Positions 25,677 through 34,080 of a stretch of DNA of 64,000 nucleotides are shown here, in pieces. How positions within the stretch are numbered: the stretch's first letter is position 1; every line of letters starts with the position of its first letter. Below the pieces are notes generated by a model. That model ran no database searches. It was not told the DNA's origin and saw only the letters and a program-made list of their open reading frames with translations. The stretch is taken from positions 2,480,001 through 2,544,000 of the forward strand of contig NZ_CP049015.1 in assembly GCF_011064845.1 (NCBI RefSeq), written 5' to 3'. The DNA is from Citrobacter freundii ATCC 8090 = MTCC 1658 = NBRC 12681 (lineage in GTDB: Bacteria; Pseudomonadota; Gammaproteobacteria; Enterobacterales; Enterobacteriaceae). The position numbers and the translations under genes are program-made.

Positions 25677-26822
25677 TTAACGACCACCCATAATGGCGAT
25701 GTAATCCTGCGTCCAGCGACTGTAAGGAACGAATTTTCCACCTTCGGCAATCGGCGTTTTCCAGAAGGCAATTTTGTCGAAATAGCTATAGCCGTTGGTT
25801 TCACAGCCTTTTTCACCCAGTAACGGGCTGGCTTTACAACCTTCAGGCACCACTGGCAGAGAACCAAACCAGGCGGCTACGTCGCCCTGTACTTTCGGGG
25901 TTAATGACCAGTTCATCCATTTGTAAGCGCAAACCGGGTGTTTCGCTTCACTGTGCAGCATGGTGGTATCAGCCCATCCGGTAACCCCCTCTTTTGGGAA
26001 GACCGTGGCAATTGGCTGACCTTCGCCTTTCAAGGCGTTAGCCTGATAAGGCCAGGCGCTTGACGCCACTACGCCTTCGTTTTTGAAATCGCTCATTTGC
26101 ACGGTGGTATCGTGCCAATAGCGATGGATCAACGCGTGCTGATCGCTCAGGACTTTGATCACCGCCTGATACTGTTTTTCAGTGAGCTGATAGGGGTCGG
26201 TAATACCCAACTGCGGCTGGGTGGCTTTAACGAATAATGCGGCGTCGGCAATATAGATCGGGCCATCGTAAGCCTGAACGCGACCTTTATTGCTTTTCCC
26301 GTCAGGCAGATTTTGTTCAACGAATACCACGTTCCAGCTGTCCGGCGGCGTTGGGAAGGTTTTGGTGTTATACATCAGCAGGTTTGGTCCCCACTGGTAT
26401 GGCGTACCGTAAACTTTACCGCCAACGTTAAACCACTCCCCTTTTACTACTCGCGGATCAAGGGTTTTCCAGTTAGGGATCAGCGCAGTATTAATCGGCT
26501 GAACGCGTTTTCCCATTATCAGGCGCAGTGAGGCATCACCAGAAGCGGTTACCAGGTCGTAACCGCCTTTAGCCATCAGGCTGACCATCTCATCAGAGGT
26601 GGCCGCCGTTTTTACATTGACCGCACAGCCGGTATCTTTCTCAAACTGCGAGACCCAGTCATATTGTTTATCGGTTTGCCCACGTTCGATATAACCCGGC
26701 CAGGCAATAATATCCAGGCGGCCTTCCGGTTTATCTAATGATGTGGGGGGTTCGGCTGCCTGCGCAGTCATCAGCGTCATGCTGAAGGCACACAGGCTAC
26801 TGAGGGCAAGTTGCTTGCTCAT
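25677..26822 (-). CDS. ydcS: Periplasmic solute-binding protein YdcS
   Basis: A 381-residue periplasmic binding protein with signal peptide MSKQLALSSLCAFSMTLMTA cleaved before AEPPT. It has the PotD/PotF-type spermidine-putrescine binding fold (GRLDIIAWPGYIERG, KGGYDLVTASGDASLR, NVGGKVYGTPYQWGPNLLMY). First gene of ydcSTUV-patD. E. coli YdcS has also been reported to make short poly-3-hydroxybutyrate and to be involved in natural DNA uptake; those are literature claims I cannot test here. Likely regulated by nitrogen or stationary phase signals and by the neighbouring MocR-type YdcR. Confidence 0.95.
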   Translation of the reverse strand: MSKQLALSSLCAFSMTLMTAQAAEPPTSLDKPEGRLDIIAWPGYIERGQTDKQYDWVSQFEKDTGCAVNVKTAATSDEMVSLMAKGGYDLVTASGDASLRLIMGKRVQPINTALIPNWKTLDPRVVKGEWFNVGGKVYGTPYQWGPNLLMYNTKTFPTPPDSWNVVFVEQNLPDGKSNKGRVQAYDGPIYIADAALFVKATQPQLGITDPYQLTEKQYQAVIKVLSDQHALIHRYWHDTTVQMSDFKNEGVVASSAWPYQANALKGEGQPIATVFPKEGVTGWADTTMLHSEAKHPVCAYKWMNWSLTPKVQGDVAAWFGSLPVVPEGCKASPLLGEKGCETNGYSYFDKIAFWKTPIAEGGKFVPYSRWTQDYIAIMGGR

Positions 26823-27150
26823 AACGTCTTACTCCTGTCGAAAAAATATTGAGCGGCAGCCTTGCCGTAAATATATGTCCTTTTCTAAAAATAGTCGGGG
26901 TGTTGTAAGCGTTCCTGCTGGTGCAAGGAAATTTAATCAGGTTGTGAGCTAACGCTCATTACGCTACAGACTCTGACCTGGGGGGTAATCTTCTGGAGTA
27001 TAGACAAGGAGTTAGACGCAGAGGTGGCAATAGTATTAACTATTGATATTTTGTATGGCCGCACCCGATATAAATAATACCGTGGTTCAGCATTCACTAT
27101 TTCGAAAATAAGAATGCGCTATTCATTTATATTGAATAGCGCGTTATGGT
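26823..27150. other. 328-bp intergenic region: ydcS promoter and ydcR 3' end
   Basis: No ORF is supported here. It must contain the ydcS promoter near its left part. At the right end, GCGCTATTCA (27116-27125) and TGAATAGCGC (27133-27142) form a perfect ten-bp stem eight bases past the ydcR stop and precede, on the minus strand, ATTCTTATTTT, so it is a likely ydcR terminator. Nothing else stands out. Confidence 0.6.
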
Positions 27151-28560
27151 TTATTTCATCATTTCACGAATTAATTTGCCAAGCTGTTTTACGGCCAGCT
27201 CTTCGCGCTCTCCCCAGTGCCATGCAGTATTAAAACGAAAAAAACGTGTCCAGCTTCCCGAGGTCGAGAACATTTTCCCCGGCGCAATGCTGATGTGGTG
27301 TGCCAGCGCATGGGTACTGAGCACACCAGCATCAAGCGGTTCCGGCAGCTCCAGCCACAGAAAATAACCGCTGTCGTTGTGGTGAATTTTGACTTCCGCC
27401 GGAAGATGACGCAGCAGCGTTTGCCAGGCCTGTTGTTTACGTTCCGCCAACTGCCGACGCAAGCGTCGCAAATGCGCGTCATAGCGCCGGGTTGAAAGAT
27501 AATCAACAAGTGCAAGCTGCATGGGCGAACTGGTAGATAAAGTACTCATTAGCTGGAGCCGCTGAATACGCCGGGCATGTTTCCCTGCAGCCACCCAGCC
27601 AATACGAAATCCTGGCACCAGACACTTCGAGAAAGACGAACAATGCAGAACGCTGTCGGCGCGATCCCAGGCTTTGGCAGGTAGCGGTTTTTCGCGGCCA
27701 AAGTACAGCTCGCTGTAAACATCATCTTCAATCAGCATTACGTGGTATTTTTCCAACAAGGCAACCAGACGCGCCTTTTTCTCTGCGCTGAGCGTAAAAC
27801 CCAGCGGATTTTGGCTGTTGGTCATTAGCCAGCAGGCTTTTACCGGGTACTCCTGTAACGCCTGCTCCAACGCGGCAAGATCGATCCCCTCGTTAACGTC
27901 GGTGGCTACCGACAGCGCCTTCAGACGTAATCGCTCCAGGGCCTGCAACGCTCCGTAAAAACAGGGGTTTTCGACAATCACCCAGTCACCCGGTTCAGTG
28001 ACAGCTTGCAGGCTCAGGTTGAGGGCTTCCAGCGCGCCGGTGGTGATGACGATTTCGTCCGGCGAAATGGTCATCCCCTGTTGAGCATAGCGACGGGCAA
28101 TGGCATGACGCAGCTCAGCATTCCCCGGCGGCAGGTTTTCAATCACACTCATGGCGGTGGCGGTTTTACTCACCTGCGCCAACGAGCGGTTCAACTGTTG
28201 AAGTGGAAACAAACGCGGGTCGGGGAATGCTGAGGCAAAGGGCATCACTGACGCATCCCGGCTGGCCTGCAACATATCAAAAATATAGGTATTGATATCC
28301 ACCGCTTCGTCGCGCATGACCTGTACCTGCGGCGCTGCCAGTTCACGTTCGGGGCGCGCGGCGACATAATAACCAGACTGCGGCCGGGCGATAATCCGCC
28401 CCTGGCTTTCCAGCAACTGGTATGCGTGTCCGACGGTCATAAAACTCATTCCGCTGCTGACCACTTGCTCACGCAAGGAAGGCAAGCGATCGCCTGGCTG
28501 CCATACGCCAGACGCAATTTGATCGCGAATTTGCTCTGCCAGTCGCTGGTACTTTTTCAT
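27151..28560 (-). CDS. ydcR: MocR/GntR-type transcriptional regulator with aminotransferase domain, YdcR
   Basis: A 469-residue MocR-family protein. The N-terminal GntR winged helix (about 1-70: YQRLAEQIRDQIASGVWQPG and DRLPSLREQV) binds DNA, and a fold-type-I aminotransferase-like domain (about 105-465) carries the PLP lysine in HCSSFSKCLVPGFRIGWVAA near residue 308 and NSQNPLGFTLS. Such proteins use PLP adducts of amines or amino acids as effectors. Position next to ydcSTUV-patD, as in E. coli, makes a role in polyamine or aminoaldehyde control plausible. Matches E. coli YdcR along its length. Confidence 0.94.
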   Translation of the reverse strand: MKKYQRLAEQIRDQIASGVWQPGDRLPSLREQVVSSGMSFMTVGHAYQLLESQGRIIARPQSGYYVAARPERELAAPQVQVMRDEAVDINTYIFDMLQASRDASVMPFASAFPDPRLFPLQQLNRSLAQVSKTATAMSVIENLPPGNAELRHAIARRYAQQGMTISPDEIVITTGALEALNLSLQAVTEPGDWVIVENPCFYGALQALERLRLKALSVATDVNEGIDLAALEQALQEYPVKACWLMTNSQNPLGFTLSAEKKARLVALLEKYHVMLIEDDVYSELYFGREKPLPAKAWDRADSVLHCSSFSKCLVPGFRIGWVAAGKHARRIQRLQLMSTLSTSSPMQLALVDYLSTRRYDAHLRRLRRQLAERKQQAWQTLLRHLPAEVKIHHNDSGYFLWLELPEPLDAGVLSTHALAHHISIAPGKMFSTSGSWTRFFRFNTAWHWGEREELAVKQLGKLIREMMK

Positions 28561-28632
28561 TTTTGATCCTGATTACCGGTGTCGGTGACAATCACTGTGT
28601 ATATCAGTTTACATAATCAGGGTGTTTTTTAT

Positions 28633-28652
28633 AACTGTTATAGTTAACAGTT
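28633..28652. repeat. Palindrome AACTGTTA-TAGT-TAACAGTT at the end of the hicB remnant
   Basis: Perfect eight-base arms separated by four bases, ending exactly where the hicB remnant stops. Related AACTGTTA copies occur at 28984-28991 and 29003-29009, upstream of where hicAB would once have begun. Could be an operator for the lost HicB, or a structural repeat. Confidence 0.5.
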
Positions 28653-28844
28653 TTACAACATCGTTAACGCCAGCTCTTTGCCTAAGGCGCGCGCAGCAAT
28701 CTGCACGGCATCAATTTTTGTCGTGTGCTTTAAATCAAATAAACGGGTGATCTCCTGCTTAGGTCTGCCGATCCTGTTCGCCAGCTCCTGCTGGGTGATT
28801 TTTGATTCAAGGAAGGCATTCAGCAGAAGAACCTTTATACACAC
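28653..28844 (-). pseudogene. hicB: hicB antitoxin remnant (C-terminal DNA-binding part only)
   Basis: The frame reads KVLLLNAFLESKITQQELAN then RIGRPKQEITRLFDLKHTTK and ends ARALGKELALTML. This matches the C-terminal ~60 residues of E. coli HicB, the helix-turn-helix that represses the hicAB operon. The N-terminal half of HicB (the part that binds toxin HicA) and the whole hicA gene are missing; upstream sequence to 29078 shows no trace I can read. The location, next to ydcR, is exactly that of hicAB in E. coli, so this is a decayed toxin-antitoxin locus. It might still be translated as a small DNA-binding protein (63 residues from 28844) but lacks an obvious ribosome site. Confidence 0.85.
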
Positions 28845-28983
28845 AAAGTAAACATTTATGATTACCTTTTAATTACCTTGCTATTAATATTGCAGAATTA
28901 CTAACGTGGGGAGGACGCTATTTAATAACAGGAATCCAGCTTCCAGATTTCATATCAGCGTGTACAACCTATAACAACACTGC

Positions 28984-29009
28984 AACTGTTATGGTTAAAA
29001 AGAACTGTT
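28984..29009. promoter_or_regulatory. Tandem AACTGTT motifs upstream of cioA
   Basis: AACTGTTA at 28984-28991 and AACTGTT at 29003-29009, 19 bases apart, echo the palindrome at 28633-28652. They lie 70-95 bases ahead of cioA and may be leftover hicAB operator half-sites or a current regulatory site for cioA (inference). Confidence 0.35.
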
Positions 29010-29078
29010 CTGTTTCTGCCCCGCATTGCTTCTCAGGCTTAGAATTGCGCCAAATCAATTTTGCCTGCGGAGTTAATC

Positions 29079-30482
29079 ATGTTCGGTCTTGACGCGTTTC
29101 ACCTGGCGAGGATCCAGTTCGCGTTTACGGTATCCTTTCACATCATCTTTCCGGCCATTACCATCGGCCTCGCCAGTTATCTGGCAGTACTTGAGGGGTT
29201 ATGGCTAAAGACGAAAAATCCCACCTGGCGTTCGCTATACCATTTCTGGTCGAAAATATTCGCCGTAAACTTTGGTATGGGTGTAGTTTCCGGGCTGGTG
29301 ATGGCTTATCAGTTCGGTACCAACTGGAGTGGTTTTTCCGAGTTCGCCGGTAGCATCACCGGGCCGCTTCTGACCTATGAAGTGCTCACCGCCTTCTTTC
29401 TTGAAGCGGGCTTCCTTGGGGTAATGCTGTTTGGCTGGAACCGGGTTGGCCCAGGGCTTCACTTCTTTGCCACCTGCATGGTCGCACTGGGTACCATTAT
29501 TTCAACCTTCTGGATCCTCGCCTCTAACAGCTGGATGCAGACACCGCAAGGCTATGAAATAGTTAACGGCCAGGTCGTTCCCGTTGACTGGTTCGCCGTT
29601 ATTTTCAATCCTTCATTCCCTTATCGTTTACTGCATATGTCCGTTGCCGCTTTCCTCAGCAGCGCGTTGTTTGTCGCAGCGTCGGGGGCATGGCATTTAT
29701 TGCGCGGGAATAACACCCCGGCTATTCGCGCAATGTTCTCAATGGCGCTATGGATGACGTTAATCGTCGCCCCGCTGCAGGCTTTGATTGGCGATATGCA
29801 CGGTTTGAATACGCTGAAGCATCAGCCGGCAAAAATTGCTGCGATTGAAGGGCACTGGGAAAATCCGCCCGGCGAACCAACCCCGCTACTACTTTTCGGC
29901 TGGCCGGATATGGAGCAGGAACGCACCCGCTATGGGCTGGAAATTCCTGCCCTGGGTAGTCTGATCCTGACCCATAGCCTTGACAAACAGGTCCCGGCAC
30001 TAAAAGAGTTTCCTAAAGAAGACAGGCCTAACTCAACGATGGTGTTCTGGTCGTTTCGCATAATGGCCGGGCTAGGCATGCTGATGATCCTGCTGGGCGC
30101 TTTTGCCCTGTGGCTGCGCTATAAGCAGCGTTTATACACCTCGCGCCCTTTCCTGCGCTTTGCCTTGTGGATGGGCCCCTCAGGTCTGATTGCCATCCTT
30201 GCCGGTTGGGTGACCACTGAAGTTGGCCGTCAACCGTGGGTGGTTTACGGTCTGCAACGTACGGCGGATGCGGTTTCCGCACATGGTAATTTACATATGA
30301 GCATCAGCCTGCTGTCCTTCTTTGTGGTGTACAGCTCAGTGTTCGGTGTGGGTTACAGCTACATGATACGCCTGATCCGCAAGGGGCCACATGAAGATGA
30401 CCCAACAATTCCGCCAACCGGCACGCCTGCCCGGCCGCTTTCGGCTGCCGTCCTTGATTCTCAACCGGAGGCTCATCGCTAA
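29079..30482 (+). CDS. cioA: Cytochrome bd-type (cyanide-insensitive, CioA-like) quinol oxidase subunit I
   Basis: From ATG 29079 (GCGGAG ribosome site) 467 residues. Subunit I of a bd-family terminal oxidase in the inner membrane, which oxidises quinol and reduces oxygen to water. Seen: heme b595-type ligand His21 in SFHIIFPAITIG, a heme b558 histidine in PYRLLHMSVAAF, the conserved quinol-site motif EVGRQPWVVYG, and the axial methionine in NLHMSISL. It is about 55 residues shorter than E. coli CydA because the Q-loop is short, the mark of the cyanide-insensitive CioAB group. Overlaps cioB by one base. In E. coli this position between hicAB and yncJ holds no oxidase, so the operon is an insertion. 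Confidence 0.93.
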   Translation: MFGLDAFHLARIQFAFTVSFHIIFPAITIGLASYLAVLEGLWLKTKNPTWRSLYHFWSKIFAVNFGMGVVSGLVMAYQFGTNWSGFSEFAGSITGPLLTYEVLTAFFLEAGFLGVMLFGWNRVGPGLHFFATCMVALGTIISTFWILASNSWMQTPQGYEIVNGQVVPVDWFAVIFNPSFPYRLLHMSVAAFLSSALFVAASGAWHLLRGNNTPAIRAMFSMALWMTLIVAPLQALIGDMHGLNTLKHQPAKIAAIEGHWENPPGEPTPLLLFGWPDMEQERTRYGLEIPALGSLILTHSLDKQVPALKEFPKEDRPNSTMVFWSFRIMAGLGMLMILLGAFALWLRYKQRLYTSRPFLRFALWMGPSGLIAILAGWVTTEVGRQPWVVYGLQRTADAVSAHGNLHMSISLLSFFVVYSSVFGVGYSYMIRLIRKGPHEDDPTIPPTGTPARPLSAAVLDSQPEAHR

Positions 30483-31492
30483 TGGGTATCGATTTATCAG
30501 TTATCTGGTTTGTGATTATCGTGTTCGCCACGCTGATGTATATCGTGATGGACGGTTTTGATCTCGGGATTGGCATTTTATTCCCCGCGATTCGGGACGC
30601 TGATGACCGCGATGTGATGGTTAACAGCGTCGCTCCCGTATGGGATGGGAATGAAACCTGGCTGGTGCTGGGCGGGGCCGGGTTATTTGGCGCGTTCCCG
30701 CTGGCCTATGCGGTGATTGTCGATGCGCTGACGATCCCATTGACCCTGATGCTAATCGGCCTGATTTTTCGCGGCGTCGCGTTTGAGTTTCGCTTCAAGG
30801 CCACGCCGGCGCATCGACCATTCTGGGATAAAGCCTTTCTCAGCGGTTCAATTCTGGCGACATTCACCCAGGGCGTGGTGGTGGGTGCCGTACTCAACGG
30901 ATTTTCCGTTACCGGACGCAGCTACAGCGGCGGTCCTTTCGACTGGTTGACCCCGTTCACGTTGTTCTGCGGCGTTGGCCTGGTTGTAGCCTATGCCCTG
31001 CTGGGGGCGACATGGCTGGTGATGAAAAGTGAAAATCCGTTGCAGGATAAAATGCGTCGCGTGGCCAAAAAACTGCTGCTGGCAATGTTGATTGTGATTG
31101 CCATTATCAGCCTGTGGACACCACTGGCGCATAGCGCGATTGCCGAGCGTTGGTTTAGTCTGCCCAACCTATGGTTCCTGATGCCGGTTCCGCTGCTGGT
31201 TGCGCTTATCAGCATCTGGCTGTGGCGTTCGCTGGGGCAACATAACTGCCATACGCTGCCTTTTGTATTGACACTGGGGCTGATTTTCCTCGGGTTTAGC
31301 GGGCTGGGGATCAGTATCTGGCCACACATCATTCCGCCGTCCATTACGCTCTGGCAAGCGGCGGCTCCGGCGCAAAGTCAGGGCTTTATGTTGGTTGGCG
31401 CACTGCTGATTATCCCGATAATCCTGGTGTACACCTTCTGGAGCTACTACGTTTTCCGCGGCAAAGTTCAACATGGTGAGGGGTATCATTGA
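30482..31492 (+). CDS. cioB: Cytochrome bd-type quinol oxidase subunit II (CioB-like)
   Basis: A 336-residue membrane protein with about eight helices, matching CydB/CioB: VIMDGFDLGIG-type start (YIVMDGFDLGIGILFPAIRD), then VWDGNETWLVLGGAGLFGAFPLAY, the most conserved block of the family, and FRFKATPAHRPFWDKAFLSG. It forms the heterodimer with CioA. The start overlaps cioA's stop by one base and its own stop overlaps the next small gene (TGATG), so three genes form one coupled unit. Confidence 0.94.
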   Translation: MGIDLSVIWFVIIVFATLMYIVMDGFDLGIGILFPAIRDADDRDVMVNSVAPVWDGNETWLVLGGAGLFGAFPLAYAVIVDALTIPLTLMLIGLIFRGVAFEFRFKATPAHRPFWDKAFLSGSILATFTQGVVVGAVLNGFSVTGRSYSGGPFDWLTPFTLFCGVGLVVAYALLGATWLVMKSENPLQDKMRRVAKKLLLAMLIVIAIISLWTPLAHSAIAERWFSLPNLWFLMPVPLLVALISIWLWRSLGQHNCHTLPFVLTLGLIFLGFSGLGISIWPHIIPPSITLWQAAAPAQSQGFMLVGALLIIPIILVYTFWSYYVFRGKVQHGEGYH

Positions 31493-31617
31493 TGCAACAA
31501 ACAATCTGGAAACGCCTGATGTGGCTGGTGATCCTCTGGGGCGGCAGCGTGCTGGCCCTCGCCGCTGTTGGTATGTTCTTTCGTCTCCTGATGACGGCCG
31601 CCGGATTTAAGTCCTGA
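31492..31617 (+). CDS. DUF2474-type small membrane subunit of the CioAB oxidase
   Basis: A 41-residue ORF (MQQTIWKRLMWLVILWGGSV, then LALAAVGMFFRLLMTAAGFK) whose ATG overlaps the cioB stop. It is one transmembrane helix, the DUF2474 pattern regularly found after cioAB. By analogy with CydX, which stabilises CydAB, it is probably a structural accessory subunit of this oxidase. Short enough to be missed by automatic annotation. Confidence 0.88.
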   Translation: MQQTIWKRLMWLVILWGGSVLALAAVGMFFRLLMTAAGFKS

Positions 31618-31630
31618 ATCTCTCCCTGAT

Positions 31631-31663
31631 AACACCCGGGCAGTGCTGCACTGCCCGGGTGTT
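31631..31663. terminator. Long perfect hairpin after the cio operon
   Basis: AACACCCGGGCAGTGC and GCACTGCCCGGGTGTT form a perfect 16-bp stem around a single base, starting 14 bases after the last cio gene. No T-run follows (ACAAATCCC), so termination is likely but not textbook; the near-continuous palindrome is unusual. Confidence 0.7.
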
Positions 31664-31806
31664 ACAAATCCCAACATCGACTAAACAAAAATGTAAAAAA
31701 CATCAAAATGACAAAACAGAGATTGTCATTATCCCGATTAAAATATTGAATAGTCACCAGGCGGAATTATCGCCAATTCCGCAGCTAACGTACCAGAGGG
31801 TGGATG

Positions 31807-32037
31807 ATGTTTAAGAAAGGGTTAACAGTGTTATTGCTGGCCAGCGCGCTTTTTTCCGGTCAACTTTTCGCTACTAATCAGGGACATGAATATCTTCAGG
31901 TGCAGGATGCCGATCATTTACTACGACACACGGCCGACAGTGATGAGCTGCGAGTGACGGCGGAAGAATCCGCCGCCGATCTTCGTGAACGCCATCACTG
32001 GCAAAAATCACGCAAACCCGATACGCATCTGAGCTAA
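31807..32037 (+). CDS. yncJ: Small secreted protein YncJ
   Basis: A 76-residue protein homologous to E. coli YncJ: signal peptide MFKKGLTVLLLASALFSGQL cleaved near LFA-TNQ, then DHLLRHTADSDELRVTAEES and a C-terminal HHWQKSRKP. Predicted periplasmic, function unknown; E. coli YncJ is induced by envelope stress (Cpx). I take ATG 31807 rather than 31804 because AGAGGG gives better spacing and the E. coli protein starts with a single Met. It is convergent with rlhA, their stop codons overlapping by four bases. Confidence 0.88.
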   Translation: MFKKGLTVLLLASALFSGQLFATNQGHEYLQVQDADHLLRHTADSDELRVTAEESAADLRERHHWQKSRKPDTHLS

Positions 32038-34001
32038 CGATTAACCTTACGCTTCGGCAGTGTCTTCATCAGTTCTTCCGGACTGACCGAAGCCACGACG
32101 CTACCCGGCAACGGCATCTTCAGAATGTGATGTTTCATCTTGCCGATCACGTGCATTTCGCACGGTCGGCAATCAAATTTCAGCGTCAGGACTTCATCGC
32201 CGTTAACCAGTTGCATCGGTGTCGCTTTCCAGCTCTTGATGTTCCCTTTCGCCTGTTTCGGACACAGGTTAAAGGCGAAACGCAGGCAATGTTTGGTGAT
32301 CATCACCGGTACTTCGCCCTTTTCTTCATGCGCTTCATAGGCTGCATCAATCAACTGAACGCCATAACGGTGATAAAACTCACGCGCTTTTTGGTTGTAG
32401 ACGTTAGCCAGGAAACTCAAGTGCGTTTGCGGATAAACCGGCGCTGGCTGGGATACTGGTTTGCGGCTACCGCGCTTATAGCTTTGCAGGCGCGCTGCAT
32501 CCAGCATATCAACGGCTTCACGTCTTAACTGATTTAGTTGACCGTTTGGCACGAACAGCGCGCCCGGCAGATTCACCTGAATATTGCGGGCGTAGTACAT
32601 CGTCTGCCCAAGTTTTGCCAGTCCGTCCTGTAGGTTACTCAACGCTTTTTCCGCATTGTTCGCTTCCTCAAACTGGCCATCCAGCGTATGGGTAATGCTC
32701 ACGCCCTCTTCACTGGTGAGCGTCAGAATCAACTGCTCCTGCCAGCCGCCGAGCTCAATATCGATCGCAACACGGCGTTCGCTGGAGGTTTTGGTTAACG
32801 CTTGCTGCCAGTTATGATCGAGGTTGCGATTCAGCGGATGATGCGGACGCACTTTGTGCAGATCGGCAGGCATTTCATTCGGCCATACCCGATAACGATT
32901 GTTCCCCGTTTTTTCCACGGTGTTGGCGCGGAATCCAACAACCTCACGTTTGATTAACACGTTCAGGCCATCCCCGTTAGCCAGCGGTTCTGTCACCTCA
33001 ACATCGAGATGATCTTTCGCCACCTTCAGGACTTCGCCGACCGGCAAACCGATAAACTTTGGTGAGTCGAATGCGCCGATATCCCCTTTACGGGCATTCA
33101 CAAAATAATCGGTGCTGCCACGATGGAAGGTTTTCTCCGTGGATGGGGTAAAGAAATGTTCGGTACGTCCCGCTGATGAACGGGCCAGGTCGCCGCGCTC
33201 TTCAATGATGGCATCGAGCATCTGGCGATAATGCGCGGTAATATTCTTTACATAACTCATGTCCTTATAGCGCCCTTCAATTTTGAAGGAACGCACACCT
33301 GCGTCAATCAATGCGCCGAGGTTGGCGGTCTGATCGTTGTCTTTCATCGACAGCAGGTGTTTTTCATAGGACACCACGCGTCCCTGATCGTCTTTCAGGG
33401 TATACGGCAGACGGCAAGCCTGGGAACAGTCGCCACGGTTAGCACTGCGTCCGGTTTGCGCATGTGAAATATAACACTGACCTGAATAGGCAACGCACAG
33501 CGCGCCGTGAATGAAAAACTCAATGGTCGCATCGGTAGCCTGATGGATGGCGTTAATTTGCTCAAGGCTCAGTTCGCGCGCAAGGACAATCTGGGTGAAT
33601 CCGACATCAGCAAGAAATTTCGCCTTCTCAACGCTGCGAATATCACATTGGGTGCTGGCATGCAGTTCAATCGGGGGAATATCCAGTTCCAGAATCCCCA
33701 TATCCTGTACGATCAGAGCATCAACACCGGTCTGATACAAATCGGTAATTAACCGCTGCGCGGGTTCCAGTTCATCATCGTGCAAGATAGTATTTAGCGT
33801 CACAAAGATTTTCGCCCCATAGCGATGGGCGAAAGGCACCAGTTCGGCGATATCTTTCAGGCTATTACTGGCGTTATGGCGCGCGCCAAAACCCGGTCCA
33901 CCAATGTAAACGGCGTCTGCGCCGTGCAAAATGGCTTCGCGCGCAATGGCGGTATCCCGAGCCGGGCTTAACAATTCAAGGTGATGAGGCTGCTGGCGCA
34001 T
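32034..34001 (-). CDS. rlhA: 23S rRNA C2501 hydroxylase RlhA (peptidase U32 family)
   Basis: A 655-residue U32-family protein nearly identical to E. coli RlhA (YdcP), which forms 5-hydroxycytidine 2501 in 23S rRNA using prephenate-derived chemistry and an Fe-S cluster. Seen: ELLSPARDTAIAREAILHGA at the N-terminus, the U32 core EFFIHGALCVAYSGQCYISH, and cysteines in GDCSQACRLPYTL typical of the cluster site, with more in HCLRFAFNLCPKQAKG and FDCRPCEMHVIGK near the end. I use ATG 34001 (MRQQPHHLELLS); E. coli is annotated to start at the Met equivalent to the Leu before ELL. Modification level responds to oxygen and iron in E. coli. Confidence 0.95.
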   Translation of the reverse strand: MRQQPHHLELLSPARDTAIAREAILHGADAVYIGGPGFGARHNASNSLKDIAELVPFAHRYGAKIFVTLNTILHDDELEPAQRLITDLYQTGVDALIVQDMGILELDIPPIELHASTQCDIRSVEKAKFLADVGFTQIVLARELSLEQINAIHQATDATIEFFIHGALCVAYSGQCYISHAQTGRSANRGDCSQACRLPYTLKDDQGRVVSYEKHLLSMKDNDQTANLGALIDAGVRSFKIEGRYKDMSYVKNITAHYRQMLDAIIEERGDLARSSAGRTEHFFTPSTEKTFHRGSTDYFVNARKGDIGAFDSPKFIGLPVGEVLKVAKDHLDVEVTEPLANGDGLNVLIKREVVGFRANTVEKTGNNRYRVWPNEMPADLHKVRPHHPLNRNLDHNWQQALTKTSSERRVAIDIELGGWQEQLILTLTSEEGVSITHTLDGQFEEANNAEKALSNLQDGLAKLGQTMYYARNIQVNLPGALFVPNGQLNQLRREAVDMLDAARLQSYKRGSRKPVSQPAPVYPQTHLSFLANVYNQKAREFYHRYGVQLIDAAYEAHEEKGEVPVMITKHCLRFAFNLCPKQAKGNIKSWKATPMQLVNGDEVLTLKFDCRPCEMHVIGKMKHHILKMPLPGSVVASVSPEELMKTLPKRKVNR

Positions 34002-34080
34002 ACAGTTGTTACCATCCACAAGCGGTAAAAATGGCGGCTATTGTAGTCACAAGCGCAGCTTTTCGGAATAGTTTTCCCGA

